DNA of 64,000 nucleotides. Source: Flavobacteriia bacterium. GTDB lineage: Bacteria; Bacteroidota; Bacteroidia; Flavobacteriales; Weeksellaceae. Below the pieces are notes generated by a model, which was given only the letters and a program-made list of their open reading frames with translations, made no database searches and was not told the DNA's origin. Below are positions 44,811-53,314 of the stretch, piece after piece. Position numbers and translations under genes: made by a program. The stretch's first letter is position 1. The number at the start of each line of letters is the position of its first letter. Where the stretch lies: NCBI GenBank assembly GCA_015999765.1, contig JAECQR010000001.1, positions 248,001-312,000 of the forward strand, in the 5' to 3' direction.

Positions 44811-45485
44811 ATGAGGATTATTTTCACTAAAAGAATCAGTAAAATAATGATTTCCAAAAAGTTAGGGAGTCATTTTTCTTATGATTTCGTGGATGTGATT
44901 AAGATAAACCCGTTAACTGTTGAACCTTTTGATTTGAAAAACAATTCATTGATTTTTACGAGTGTTAATGCAGTTCAGAGCTTTTTCGAAAACGGTTTTA
45001 AACCCGACGAAGATTTTACGAGCAAGAAATACAATAAAATTTACACCGTAGGAATTACCACAAAAAGGGAGTTACGGAAATTCGGTTACGGAACATTTAA
45101 AGTGACGAAACACGCGAAGGAACTTTCTGAATTCATTATCGACAGCAGTGCAAAAGAAAAATTTCTGCATTTCTGCGGAAACCTAGCACTCGATGTACTG
45201 AACAAGACCTTGCCGCTGCAGAATATTTCTTATAAAAAAATCCCCGTTTACGAAACCCAGCTTCTGTATCCCGAGGTTACAGCAGGCTATGATGCGGTAT
45301 GTTTTTTTAGTCCGAGCGGAGTTCGTAGTTTTGCGAAATTCAATTCCCTGGAGGACAAGAAGATTTTTTCGATCGGCGAAACAACCGAAAAAGAAATTAA
45401 AAAGTTCACCAAAAACCCAGTATTCACCAGTAAAGAAAGCAATCTTGATGATTTATTGAATGTAATTGCAAAACATCAGGGTTAA
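44811..45485 (+). CDS. hemD: Uroporphyrinogen-III synthase
   Basis: Cyclises hydroxymethylbilane to uroporphyrinogen III. This family is poorly conserved; the call rests on the 224-residue length, LIFTSVNAVQSFFENG, the C-terminal CFFSPSGVRSF motif, and the position between hemC and hemE. Confidence 0.9.
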   Translation: MRIIFTKRISKIMISKKLGSHFSYDFVDVIKINPLTVEPFDLKNNSLIFTSVNAVQSFFENGFKPDEDFTSKKYNKIYTVGITTKRELRKFGYGTFKVTKHAKELSEFIIDSSAKEKFLHFCGNLALDVLNKTLPLQNISYKKIPVYETQLLYPEVTAGYDAVCFFSPSGVRSFAKFNSLEDKKIFSIGETTEKEIKKFTKNPVFTSKESNLDDLLNVIAKHQG

Positions 45486-45494
45486 AAAGATATT

Positions 45495-46523
45495 ATGATT
45501 AAGAATGACCTTTATTTAAAAGCATTAAGAGGAGAAACCGTTGAAAGACCACCGGTTTGGATGATGAGACAGGCCGGAAGATTCCTGCCGGAATTCCGCG
45601 CGCTTCGTGACCAGTACGATTTCTTCACCAGATGCCGTACGCCAGAACTCGCAGCCGAAATCACCATGATGCCAATCCGCAGATATCCGCTGGATGCCGC
45701 GATACTTTTTTCAGATATTTTAGTTGTTCCACAGGCAATGGGAATTGATTTCGAAATGAAAGAAGGTGTTGGACCATGGTTGGAAAACCCCATCCGTACT
45801 TTGGCAGATGTTCAGAATGTTGTAGTTCCTGATGTTAATGATACTTTGGGTTACGTTTTCGATGCGATCGAATTGACGCTGCAGAAATTGGATAACGATA
45901 TTCCGCTCATCGGTTTCGCCGGATCGCCGTGGACAATCCTGTGCTACTGCGTGGAAGGGAAAGGTTCCAAAGCTTTCGAAATTGCAAAAACCTTCTGTTT
46001 CCAAAATCCGGAAGCCGCACATTTACTGTTGCAAAAAATTACCGACACTACGATTGCTTATCTGAAAAGAAAAGTTGAAAAAGGCGTTTCTGCAGTTCAG
46101 GTTTTCGATTCCTGGGGTGGAATGTTATCACCTTACGATTATGAGGAGTTTTCATGGAAATATATCAACCAGATTGTTGAGGCTTTAAGCCCGTTAACCC
46201 ATGTGGTTGTTTTCGGGAAAGGCTGTTGGTTTGCATTGGAGGACATGACAATGTCTAAAGTTTCTGCACTTGGAGTAGACTGGACCATTAAACCGGAATT
46301 CGCCAGAGTTTTAACCAATCACACCATGACTTTACAGGGAAATTTTGATCCTACAAGACTACACTCTTCTCCTGAAACTATCCGTAAAATGGTTCACGAA
46401 ATGATTAACCGTTTCGGCAAAGACCGTTATATCGTCAATCTGGGTCACGGGATTTTACCAAATATTCCTCTGGAAAATGCTGAAGCGTTTATCCGCGCTG
46501 TTGTGGACTGGAAACCGAATTAA
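45495..46523 (+). CDS. hemE: Uroporphyrinogen decarboxylase
   Basis: Removes four carboxyl groups to give coproporphyrinogen III. The 342-residue TIM-barrel enzyme has the family signature [18 protein letters not shown] at the N terminus, then [12 protein letters not shown] and [12 protein letters not shown]. The C-terminal [18 protein letters not shown] is also diagnostic. Last gene of the hemACDE unit, 9 bases after hemD. Confidence 0.96.
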   Translation: MIKNDLYLKALRGETVERPPVWMMRQAGRFLPEFRALRDQYDFFTRCRTPELAAEITMMPIRRYPLDAAILFSDILVVPQAMGIDFEMKEGVGPWLENPIRTLADVQNVVVPDVNDTLGYVFDAIELTLQKLDNDIPLIGFAGSPWTILCYCVEGKGSKAFEIAKTFCFQNPEAAHLLLQKITDTTIAYLKRKVEKGVSAVQVFDSWGGMLSPYDYEEFSWKYINQIVEALSPLTHVVVFGKGCWFALEDMTMSKVSALGVDWTIKPEFARVLTNHTMTLQGNFDPTRLHSSPETIRKMVHEMINRFGKDRYIVNLGHGILPNIPLENAEAFIRAVVDWKPN

Positions 46524-46530
46524 AATGAAT

Positions 46531-46550
46531 GGCGCGAGCGAAGCGAGCGT
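46531..46550. repeat. Short GC-rich repeat-like motif after hemE
   Basis: GGCGCGAGCGAAGCGAGCGT stands out in an AT-rich spacer. Its complement contains CTCGCTTC, which also occurs in the tract at 12705. Possibly a remnant of a dispersed GC-rich repeat. Confidence 0.3.
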
Positions 46551-46573
46551 CAATAAGTTTAGTTAGAAAAATT

Positions 46574-46606
46574 AAAAAAGGAAATGCTTAATGTGTTTCC
46601 TTTTTT
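46574..46606. terminator. Bidirectional terminator between hemE and the acetyltransferase gene
   Basis: A perfect 11-bp stem AAAAAAGGAAA/TTTCCTTTTTT. It overlaps the acetyltransferase stop codon (46605-46607) and serves both converging genes. Confidence 0.85.
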
Positions 46607-47120
46607 ATTTGATTTCCATTTCATAATACCTCAACTCCTCTCCATCATCAGGTAACCGAACGGTTTTCTGGAATTTTAGTCCCAGCTTTTCAATCAGTTT
46701 TTGGGATGATATGTTAGCGTCTGTAGTGATTGCGGAGAGTTTTTTCAAGCCAAATTCTTTCAAAGCAACTTTTATTAAAGCAGATGCGGCTTCAAATCCG
46801 TAACCTTTACCTTCAAATTCAGGAAGGAAAGAGAATCCGATATCGTGTACATCAAGTCCTTCACGTTCGAAAATGCCAACACTCCCAATTTTTTGCCCGT
46901 CATCTTTCCGCACAATAACATAATTCCCGTAACCCAATCTTTCAATCTGAGGAAGAAACCTGTTGATAATATAATCCCGAGCAGCATCCGTATTACGAAT
47001 GTTTCTGTCTCCAATAAACTCAATAAATCGTGGCGAGTTATATAATTCGTAAATAAACGATGCATCATCAACCGAAACCGGTTTTAGAAAGAGGCGTGCT
47101 GTTTCAATATTATCTGTCAC
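46605..47120 (-). CDS. GNAT-family N-acetyltransferase (RimJ/RimL type)
   Basis: A protein of about 171 residues beginning VTDNIETARLFLKPVSVDD. The GNAT core has IGFSFLPEFEGKGYGFEAA as the acetyl-CoA binding motif A, and NISSQKLIEKLGLKF near the C terminus. The frame is open further upstream to a GTG at 47168, but a TAATTTTG -7 box at 47150-47157 lies inside that extension. I therefore prefer the GTG at 47120. The substrate (a protein N terminus or small molecule) is unknown. Confidence 0.8.
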   Translation of the reverse strand: MTDNIETARLFLKPVSVDDASFIYELYNSPRFIEFIGDRNIRNTDAARDYIINRFLPQIERLGYGNYVIVRKDDGQKIGSVGIFEREGLDVHDIGFSFLPEFEGKGYGFEAASALIKVALKEFGLKKLSAITTDANISSQKLIEKLGLKFQKTVRLPDDGEELRYYEMEIK

Positions 47121-47223
47121 TTTGGTAAAAACTATATTGTTGTAAGACTCAAAATTATGAAAAATCACGGCATAAAAATGGAATGTCTGTTAAATCAATG
47201 CTTTTTTTAAACATAAATTTAAA

Positions 47224-47493
47224 ATGAACATCAACCCAGAAATTATCGGATTTATCGCCGGCGGAATGTCCTCGGCATTATTTATCCCGCAAATCATCAA
47301 AATCATCAAAGAAAAATCCGCAGAAGAAATTGCGTTGCTCACCTGCATCATCGGTGTTGTCAGTTCAGGATTGTGGCTCTGGTACGGAATTATGCAGGAA
47401 CATATCTCTATGATGGTCACCAACAGCATTTCAATAGTCGCAACAGGGGTTTTGATTGTGTTAAAAATCATTTATGACAAAGAAAAAAACTAA
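47224..47493 (+). CDS. SemiSWEET-type small sugar transporter
   Basis: An 89-residue protein with three membrane helices, the triple-helix bundle of SemiSWEETs, which work as dimers. The PQ-loop FIPQIIKIIKEKSAEEI follows helix 1, and GLWLWYGIMQ is in helix 2. The sugar carried is unknown. It is 28 bases upstream of hflX on the same strand. An overlapping minus-strand frame is a shadow. Confidence 0.85.
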   Translation: MNINPEIIGFIAGGMSSALFIPQIIKIIKEKSAEEIALLTCIIGVVSSGLWLWYGIMQEHISMMVTNSISIVATGVLIVLKIIYDKEKN

Positions 47494-47521
47494 TTTTGTA
47501 CTCATCAGAAAAAACTAAACT

Positions 47522-48736
47522 ATGCTCGATAATAAAGAACACTTATACGAAAAAGCCGTTTTGGTAGGCTTAATCACTCAGAATCAGGATGAAGAAAAGC
47601 TTGTGGAATATATGGACGAATTAGAATTCCTCGCTCTAACCGCAGGCGCCACGGTGGTAAAACGTTTCACTCAAAAATTAACCCAGCCCGATTCCAAAAC
47701 GTTTATCGGAAGCGGAAAAGCTCAGGAAGTACGCGATTTTGTAAAAGAAAACGAAATCGGAACCGTGATTTTCGATGATGAACTTTCGCCTTCACAATTA
47801 AAGAATTTAGAAAGGGAAATTGAAGTTAAAATTCTAGACAGAACGAATCTTATTCTTGATATTTTTGCCCAGCGCGCGCAAACTTCTTACGCAAGAACTC
47901 AGGTGGAATTAGCTCAGTATCAATACTTATTACCAAGACTTACAAGAATGTGGACGCACCTTGAAAGACAGAAAGGGGGAATCGGAATGAGAGGTCCGGG
48001 TGAAACAGAAATTGAAACCGACAGAAGGATTATCCGCGACAGAATTTCATTACTTAAGGAAAAACTCAAAACAATCGACCGCCAAATGGCGACCCAAAGA
48101 AATAACCGCGGAAAGGTAGTGCGAGCAGCATTGGTAGGTTATACCAACGTAGGTAAATCCACCCTGATGAACGCCCTTTCAAAATCTGATGTTTTTGCTG
48201 AAAATAAACTTTTTGCGACCCTCGATACCACGGTTAGAAAAGTAGTGATCGGCAACCTGCCATTCCTGTTGACAGATACCGTAGGTTTCATCAGGAAACT
48301 TCCTACACAGTTGGTTGAGAGTTTTAAATCTACGCTCGACGAGGTTCGCGAAGCAGATTTGCTCATTCACGTAGTTGATATTTCCCATGAAAGTTTTGAG
48401 GATCATATTGCTTCCGTAAACCAGATCTTGATGGAAATAAACGCCCATCAGAAACCGATGATTATGGTTTTCAATAAGATTGATGATTTCAGCTACGAGA
48501 AAAAGGAGGAAGATGACTTAACACCGGAATCGCGCAAAAATATTTCTCTTGCCGAATGGGAAAAAACCTGGATGTCGAAATCTAAATTCCCTACCGTATT
48601 TATTTCGGCTTTAACAAAAGAAAATTTTGAGGAAATGAAAAAAATGATCTACGACGAGGTCTTGAAAATTCATATCTCAAGATTCCCATACAATGATTTC
48701 CTGTTTGAGTATTTCGAGGAGGAAGAAGAAAAATAA
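47522..48736 (+). CDS. hflX: Ribosome-associated GTPase HflX
   Basis: Splits stalled or hibernating ribosomes. The 404-residue protein has the N-terminal HflX domain with GSGKAQEVRDF, the glycine-rich linker GGIGMRGPGETEIETDRR, and a GTPase domain with G1 GYTNVGKST, G3 DTVGF and G4 NKID. The acidic C terminus is rich in Glu. Confidence 0.95.
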   Translation: MLDNKEHLYEKAVLVGLITQNQDEEKLVEYMDELEFLALTAGATVVKRFTQKLTQPDSKTFIGSGKAQEVRDFVKENEIGTVIFDDELSPSQLKNLEREIEVKILDRTNLILDIFAQRAQTSYARTQVELAQYQYLLPRLTRMWTHLERQKGGIGMRGPGETEIETDRRIIRDRISLLKEKLKTIDRQMATQRNNRGKVVRAALVGYTNVGKSTLMNALSKSDVFAENKLFATLDTTVRKVVIGNLPFLLTDTVGFIRKLPTQLVESFKSTLDEVREADLLIHVVDISHESFEDHIASVNQILMEINAHQKPMIMVFNKIDDFSYEKKEEDDLTPESRKNISLAEWEKTWMSKSKFPTVFISALTKENFEEMKKMIYDEVLKIHISRFPYNDFLFEYFEEEEEK

Positions 48737-48743
48737 CTTGCAT

Positions 48744-49457
48744 GTGGTGATAGATGAAATAAAATCTGCACTTCATGACTTGGCTCTGCCCGAGAAAGCA
48801 GCGTTTTTTCCCCGTTTTTTTAAAGCAGGAAAAGGCGAATACGCTGAAGGTGATGCATTTATCGGTGTTACGGTTCCTGACCAGCGAAAAATTGTTAAAG
48901 AATACTGGCAAAGAATTTCTTTACCCGAAATTGAGGAACTTTTATCTTCAAAAATTCATGAACACCGCCATTGCGCTTTGTTGATCCTCGTAAATAAATT
49001 CGAAAAGGCAAAGACTGAAAAAGATAAAAACGATATTGTCCGTTTTTATCTGAAGCATAAAAAATTTGTCAATAACTGGGATTTGGTTGATAATTCTGCG
49101 TACAAAATTTTGGGCAGGCACGCATTCGAAACCGAGAATGAGAATCTTTTAAGAAGTTTGGCTGCAGAAGAGAATATTTGGAGCAAAAGAATGGCAATTG
49201 TCGCCACGATGTTCTACGTAAAAAAAGGGAAATTTGAACTCCTTAAAGAACTTGCACTGTATAATATGCATCACCCGCACGATTTAATGCACAAAGCAAA
49301 TGGCTGGCTCCTGCGCGAGATGGGGAACAAAAACGAAGCAGAACTTTTTAGTTTCCTGAAAACAAACTATCATACAATGCCAAGAACAACGCTTCGCTAT
49401 GCCATTGAAAAAATGGATGAAGAATTAAGACAGGATTTCTTGAAAGGGAGAATTTAA
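48744..49457 (+). CDS. AlkD-like DNA alkylation repair protein (HEAT-repeat glycosylase)
   Basis: A helical-repeat protein of about 237 residues. FFKAGKGEYAEGDAFIGVTVPDQRKI is read in its first third, and NNWDLVDNSAYKILG and ENIWSKRMAIVATMF are typical AlkD segments; family members excise N3- and N7-alkylpurines. The start is uncertain: there is no ATG near the conserved N terminus, so GTG 48744 or 48747 or TTG 48738 is likely. An ATG at 48693 would overlap hflX by 44 bases. It is tightly linked to hflX. Confidence 0.85.
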   Translation: MVIDEIKSALHDLALPEKAAFFPRFFKAGKGEYAEGDAFIGVTVPDQRKIVKEYWQRISLPEIEELLSSKIHEHRHCALLILVNKFEKAKTEKDKNDIVRFYLKHKKFVNNWDLVDNSAYKILGRHAFETENENLLRSLAAEENIWSKRMAIVATMFYVKKGKFELLKELALYNMHHPHDLMHKANGWLLREMGNKNEAELFSFLKTNYHTMPRTTLRYAIEKMDEELRQDFLKGRI

Positions 49458-49508
49458 TGGTAATTTTGGGGTAATTGAAGTGATGATAGCTGCAAATATT
49501 ATTTTAGA

Positions 49509-49841
49509 ATGAGTGAAATATTTTACGCCCGGGAAATCTTCCATTATTTTCTGCATTTCATTTTCCCGTTTTTTATTGCGAAAGTGTTTTTTAAAGATCA
49601 TTGGCGTAAAGCCTATCTCATCATGATTGCTACCATGGCTGTAGATATCGACCATATTTTTGCAGACCCAATCTTTGATCCTAACAGAGCGAGCATCGGA
49701 TTTCATCCACTTCATACTTATCCTGCAATTGCAGTATATTTTTTAGGCACTGTTTTTTTTAAAGGATATTATAAAATAGCATCTGTCGGACTTCTTTTTC
49801 ACATGTTTACAGACTTTCAGGATTATTATTTTTGGCAATGA
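49509..49841 (+). CDS. Small membrane protein, DUF6122-like
   Basis: A 110-residue protein with about four hydrophobic segments. It holds VDIDHIFADP and HTYPAI, which resemble the DxDH metal-binding pattern of membrane-bound YdjM-like hydrolases. I recall similar proteins as DUF6122, with moderate certainty. Function unknown. It follows the AlkD-like gene by 51 bases. Confidence 0.68.
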   Translation: MSEIFYAREIFHYFLHFIFPFFIAKVFFKDHWRKAYLIMIATMAVDIDHIFADPIFDPNRASIGFHPLHTYPAIAVYFLGTVFFKGYYKIASVGLLFHMFTDFQDYYFWQ

Positions 49842-49920
49842 AACGATAGTTTTCGATTTGTTTTTTAAATAATTATTTCATTTTCAATAGATTTTTTGTA
49901 TTTTGTAAAAAATTTTTTTT

Positions 49921-50997
49921 ATGAAGTTAAAGAGCCTTTTACACTGGACAATTCTGGTTCCTATCATCGCCGGCCTATTTTATCTCGGCGGATTCTTAGT
50001 GGATAATACAATATCTAATCTTGCCGGGGCAATCCTTCTTTTTGGAAGTGTTTTAGCTGCAGTACATCACGCAGAGGTGATCGCACACAAAGTGGGAGAA
50101 CCATACGGAACTATCATTTTGGCGATCTGTATCACAATCCTTGAGGTAGGCTTAATTATTTCTTTTATGCTTTCCGGCGGCGAGGGCGCTATGACTTACG
50201 CCCGTGACACCGTTTTTGCGGCGGTAATGCTTATTCTTAACGGTATTTTAGGAGCTTGTATCTGGATCGGTGCCGCGAAGTACAAAGAGCAGTTTTTTAT
50301 GCGCAGCTCCGGAACAACTTATTTAGTAAGTCTGGTAGCCATTCTTGTGCTCACCCTAATATTGCCTAATTATACCTCCAGTGTGCGGGGGCCGTTTTAT
50401 ACTGAGGCGCAGTTAATTTTTGTTTCCGTTGCCTGCTTGGTAATTTATGGTACATTTCTCAGGGTTCAGACGGTACGTCACCGTAATTTCTTTGTGATTG
50501 AAGAAGAGGATCACACCACCCACGAAGCAGATCCACCAACAATGCAGAAAACCATGATAAGTTTAGCGTTGTTGGTAGTGAGTTTAGCAGTAGTGATTTT
50601 TATGGCCAAAGGCCTCTCGCCTGTCATCGAGCATTTTGTTGAAAATATAGGAGCTCCCCGCGCGTTGGTCGGGGTAATTATTGCATCTGTGGTACTCTTG
50701 CCCGAAGGTCTGGCTGCAATAAGGGCCGCCAGGAATAACCAGATTCAAACCTCTATTAATCTGGGATTAGGTTCGGCGCTCGCAAGTGTGGGGCTTACCA
50801 TACCGGCGGTATCAGTAGTATGTATCCTGTTCGATATCCCGTTCGTTCTGGGGCTGGATATGAAATCCATTATTCTACTCGCTTTGTCGGTGTTCATCGT
50901 GATGCTGTCACTGAGTCGGGGCAAAACAAATATTATGTACGGCGCAGTTTTAATCGTGAATCTCGCAGCGTATATTTTTACCGTTATTATTCCTTAA
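49921..50997 (+). CDS. chaA: ChaA-type calcium/cation:proton antiporter
   Basis: A 358-residue inner-membrane antiporter of the CaCA superfamily with about eleven helices. The two inverted alpha repeats are represented by GEPYGTIILAICITILEVG and VVLLPEGLAAIRAARNNQIQ (acidic residues central to ion binding). A hydrophilic acidic loop near residues 195-207 (EEEDHTTHEADPP) separates the halves. It exports Ca2+, and possibly Na+ or K+, in exchange for protons. Confidence 0.88.
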   Translation: MKLKSLLHWTILVPIIAGLFYLGGFLVDNTISNLAGAILLFGSVLAAVHHAEVIAHKVGEPYGTIILAICITILEVGLIISFMLSGGEGAMTYARDTVFAAVMLILNGILGACIWIGAAKYKEQFFMRSSGTTYLVSLVAILVLTLILPNYTSSVRGPFYTEAQLIFVSVACLVIYGTFLRVQTVRHRNFFVIEEEDHTTHEADPPTMQKTMISLALLVVSLAVVIFMAKGLSPVIEHFVENIGAPRALVGVIIASVVLLPEGLAAIRAARNNQIQTSINLGLGSALASVGLTIPAVSVVCILFDIPFVLGLDMKSIILLALSVFIVMLSLSRGKTNIMYGAVLIVNLAAYIFTVIIP

Positions 50998-51000
50998 AAT

Positions 51001-51038
51001 AAAAATGTGAATTTTCATCTTCTGAAAATTCACATTTT
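51001..51038. terminator. Bidirectional terminator between chaA and the globin gene
   Basis: A perfect 17-bp stem AAAAATGTGAATTTTCA/TGAAAATTCACATTTTT lies between convergent genes. Confidence 0.9.
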
Positions 51039-51052
51039 TTTTGCTTAAGCGT

Positions 51053-51436
51053 TTATCTCAATTTTCTTGCAATTTCCATTTTATAAGCCATCAAATTGGC
51101 AATGTTCGATGCTTTATAGATGGCAGCTTCCGCTAATTCACCTGTAAAATTTTCCTCAACAGTTTCCGTCCACAACCGGATCCAATGCGCAAAATGATCT
51201 TTTTCTATTGCTACCTTTTCGTTGATGGGGAAATGCATTGCCATAGGATTTCCTTTGTAGGAGGCTTCCCCCAAAAGCAGGCTTTCCCAAAACGAATACA
51301 TTTTCGGTAAATGGTGGTTCCAGTTTACTTTAGCAACATCATTAAAAAAAAATCCGATTTTCTCGTCCTTACTGACTTTATCATAAAATGCGTTGACCAA
51401 AAATTCGATATCATTTCTTGATTCTAAATTTTTCAT
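51053..51436 (-). CDS. Truncated haemoglobin, group III
   Basis: A 127-residue 2-over-2 globin. HFPINEKVAIEKDHFAHWIRLW places the proximal histidine in the F helix region (HFAHW); the N-terminal FYDKVSKDEKIGFFF is typical of group III. It binds haem and may handle oxygen, nitric oxide or peroxide. The hem operon 5 kb away is unrelated in operon terms. Length is usual. Confidence 0.88.
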   Translation of the reverse strand: MKNLESRNDIEFLVNAFYDKVSKDEKIGFFFNDVAKVNWNHHLPKMYSFWESLLLGEASYKGNPMAMHFPINEKVAIEKDHFAHWIRLWTETVEENFTGELAEAAIYKASNIANLMAYKMEIARKLR

Positions 51437-51498
51437 GTCTCAAAATTAAGATTTTTAAAACGATTGGTTTACGGCTGCACTTGAAACTATTTTTTTTT

Positions 51499-51603
51499 CG
51501 GCCGGACAATTCGCGCTATCCGCTCATACTCCTCGCTCAGCCGCTCCACTGCGTTGCGTGCATCGCTGTGGGGTAACCGCTGCTATCGCGGCCGCAAATC
51601 AGC
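51499..51603. repeat. GC-rich intergenic repeat-like tract
   Basis: About 105 bases of GC-rich sequence (CGGCCGGACAATTCGCGC at the start, CGCGGCCGCAAATCAG at the end, with GCGGCCGC at 51588-51595) sit in an AT-rich spacer. The order GCGCTA, TACTC, TCGCT, CCGCT, GTTGCG is shared with the tract at 12705. No open frame or RNA fold is convincing. Probably a member of a dispersed non-coding repeat. Confidence 0.45.
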
Positions 51604-51649
51604 TATAAATTGACTCCACGCTTCCGAAAATAACAGTTATTTTTGCATC

Positions 51650-52138
51650 ATGAATCTGGACTTCTATAAAAATCAGGCAACTTTAAAACAGAAAGAACAC
51701 AAAAAATTTCTGGATAATTTAAAGAAGAAACCACCCAAAAACCTGGATTATACCGTTCAGGAAACCCATGACGAAGTTTTCAGTAAAATCGATTGTTTAA
51801 AGTGTGCGAACTGCTGCAAAACCACAGGACCGCTGTTCACGGAAAAAGATACCGAGAGAATTGCAAAGCATCTTCGGATGAAACAGGCCGATTTCGAAGC
51901 CAAATTCCTGAGAACCGACGAAGACAATGACAAAGTTCTGCAAAGCCTGCCTTGCTGGTTTCTGAATGCCGACAACACCTGTTCAATCTACGAAGTAAGA
52001 CCTAAAGCCTGCCGCGAATTCCCTCATACGGACCGTAGGAAAATTTACCAGATCAATCATCTCACCATTAAAAATACGCTCATTTGCCCTGCAGCATTCG
52101 AATTTATAGAACGTTTAAAGAAGAATCTGGAGAAATAA
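51650..52138 (+). CDS. YkgJ-family zinc/iron-chelating cysteine-cluster protein
   Basis: A 162-residue cytoplasmic protein with CLKCANCCKTTGPLF (CxxCxxCC) and later CWFLNADNTCSIYEVRPKAC, the eight-cysteine YkgJ pattern. The bound metal and the role are not established for most members. Confidence 0.88.
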   Translation: MNLDFYKNQATLKQKEHKKFLDNLKKKPPKNLDYTVQETHDEVFSKIDCLKCANCCKTTGPLFTEKDTERIAKHLRMKQADFEAKFLRTDEDNDKVLQSLPCWFLNADNTCSIYEVRPKACREFPHTDRRKIYQINHLTIKNTLICPAAFEFIERLKKNLEK

Positions 52139-52254
52139 TTCACTTTCCAAATAAATCACAAACTTTAATAAATTGAGTTAAAGTTTCTTTTCTGGAATAT
52201 TTACATGCGGATAACTTGCGTTATAGCTTCAGCACTAACCTAAAATTTATTATT

Positions 52255-52527
52255 ATGACAAAGTCCTTATTCGCAGTTGTATTATTGACTGCAGGCGTAA
52301 GTTTCGCCACCGCTCAAACCACCGACAAGACAAAGAAAGTAAAAGCGGAAAAAGCTGCTAAAACCGAAGTGAAAGCTGCAGTACAGGCCGATGCCGCTGT
52401 AGCACTTCCAGTAGAAACTTTGGAAGTGAAAGCAGCAGATGACGCGGCTATAAAAACAGAAACTGCTGCTGAACTAAAACAAGAAGAAGTTGCAAAACCG
52501 ACTCCAAAAAAACAGGAACCTATGTAA
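52255..52527 (+). CDS. Small secreted Ala/Lys/Glu-rich protein
   Basis: A 90-residue protein with signal peptide MTKSLFAVVLLTAGVSFATA. The mature part is a low-complexity Ala/Lys/Glu/Val sequence with no cysteine. An upstream ATG at 52216 would bury the signal peptide, so 52255 was chosen. Function unknown. Confidence 0.65.
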   Translation: MTKSLFAVVLLTAGVSFATAQTTDKTKKVKAEKAAKTEVKAAVQADAAVALPVETLEVKAADDAAIKTETAAELKQEEVAKPTPKKQEPM

Positions 52528-52548
52528 GGAGTAAAAAGTGAAAGAAGG

Positions 52549-52575
52549 AAGTCCTGCCATTGGGGGGACTTTTTT
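52549..52575 (+). terminator. Terminator of the small secreted protein gene
   Basis: AAGTCC pairs with GGACTT around a short GC core, followed by a T tract. Confidence 0.7.
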
Positions 52576-52576
52576 A

Positions 52577-52611
52577 TGAAAAAAATCCCGGCACATACGT
52601 ACCGGGATTTT
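52577..52611 (-). terminator. Terminator of rplY
   Basis: A perfect 10-bp stem AAAATCCCGG/CCGGGATTTT; on the minus strand it runs into a T tract. Confidence 0.85.
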
Positions 52612-52630
52612 CTTTTATATTTCGAGAATA

Positions 52631-53266
52631 TTATTCTGCGCTTGTAGCTTCTGCTGCAGGAGCTTCTCCTTCTGCCGGAGTATCATCCTCATCATCTTCT
52701 ACTACTGCTCCACCTTTCATTGCAGTTCTAGACATCTTAACAGCAACTACTACTGCATTGTCCGGGTGCATGAATGTGAAATTGTTTGTTTTGATGTCGC
52801 CAACATAAAGTTTGTTACCAATTTTCAGCGGAGTAACATCTACTACGATTTCGTCAGGTAAGTTCGCAGGCAATGCCTTCACTTTCAGCTTTCTGTAAGT
52901 CTGTCTCATCGCTCCACCGGAAACTACACCTTTCGCACGTCCTGTGATTCTTACAGGAACTTCCATTACTACCGGCTTGTCATCGGACAACTGATAGAAA
53001 TCTGCGTGAAGGATTTTGTCGGTAAGTGGGTGAAACTGGATGTCCTGAAGTACGGCAGGAATTGTTTGTCCGTCAACCTCAATAGATACCGTGTGTGCTT
53101 CAGGAGTATATACCAAACCTTTGAAAGATCTTTCTTCAGCAGAAAAATTAAGGGTTTCGGCGCCTCCGTAAACAACACAAGGAACTAATTCAGCATCACG
53201 TAAAGCTTTAGTAGACTTTTTGCCCACGCTTTCTCTTTTTGTACCTTGAATTGTAATTGATTTCAT
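52631..53266 (-). CDS. rplY: Ribosomal protein L25 / general stress protein Ctc
   Basis: Binds 5S rRNA in the large subunit. At 211 residues it is the long (TL5/Ctc) form: the N-terminal L25 domain has REVGKKSTK-like sequence ([14 protein letters not shown]) and [20 protein letters not shown], and the C-terminal TL5 domain follows. The last 25 residues are acidic and Ala-rich ([17 protein letters not shown]). It lies 48 bases downstream of prs, with its own -7 box in between. Confidence 0.95.
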   Translation of the reverse strand: MKSITIQGTKRESVGKKSTKALRDAELVPCVVYGGAETLNFSAEERSFKGLVYTPEAHTVSIEVDGQTIPAVLQDIQFHPLTDKILHADFYQLSDDKPVVMEVPVRITGRAKGVVSGGAMRQTYRKLKVKALPANLPDEIVVDVTPLKIGNKLYVGDIKTNNFTFMHPDNAVVVAVKMSRTAMKGGAVVEDDEDDTPAEGEAPAAEATSAE

Positions 53267-53295
53267 TATAATGTATTAAAAAAATTTTAAGGGTG

Positions 53296-53303
53296 CAAAG
53301 ATA
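53296..53303 (-). promoter_or_regulatory. -7 element of rplY
   Basis: Minus-strand TATCTTTG, 29 bases before the rplY ATG. rplY may thus be expressed alone as well as with prs. Confidence 0.55.
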
Positions 53304-53314
53304 GATAATTTTTC

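Noticed and set aside
47190-47471. A 93-codon minus-strand frame with hydrophobic stretches
   Set aside because: It mirrors the SemiSWEET gene almost base for base; its hydrophobicity comes from the complementary codons, and the plus-strand gene has clear family motifs.
48693-48743. ATG-started N-terminal extension of the AlkD-like protein inside hflX
   Set aside because: The added residues (ISCLSISRRKKKNN) are translated from the Glu-rich hflX tail in another frame and do not resemble family N termini.
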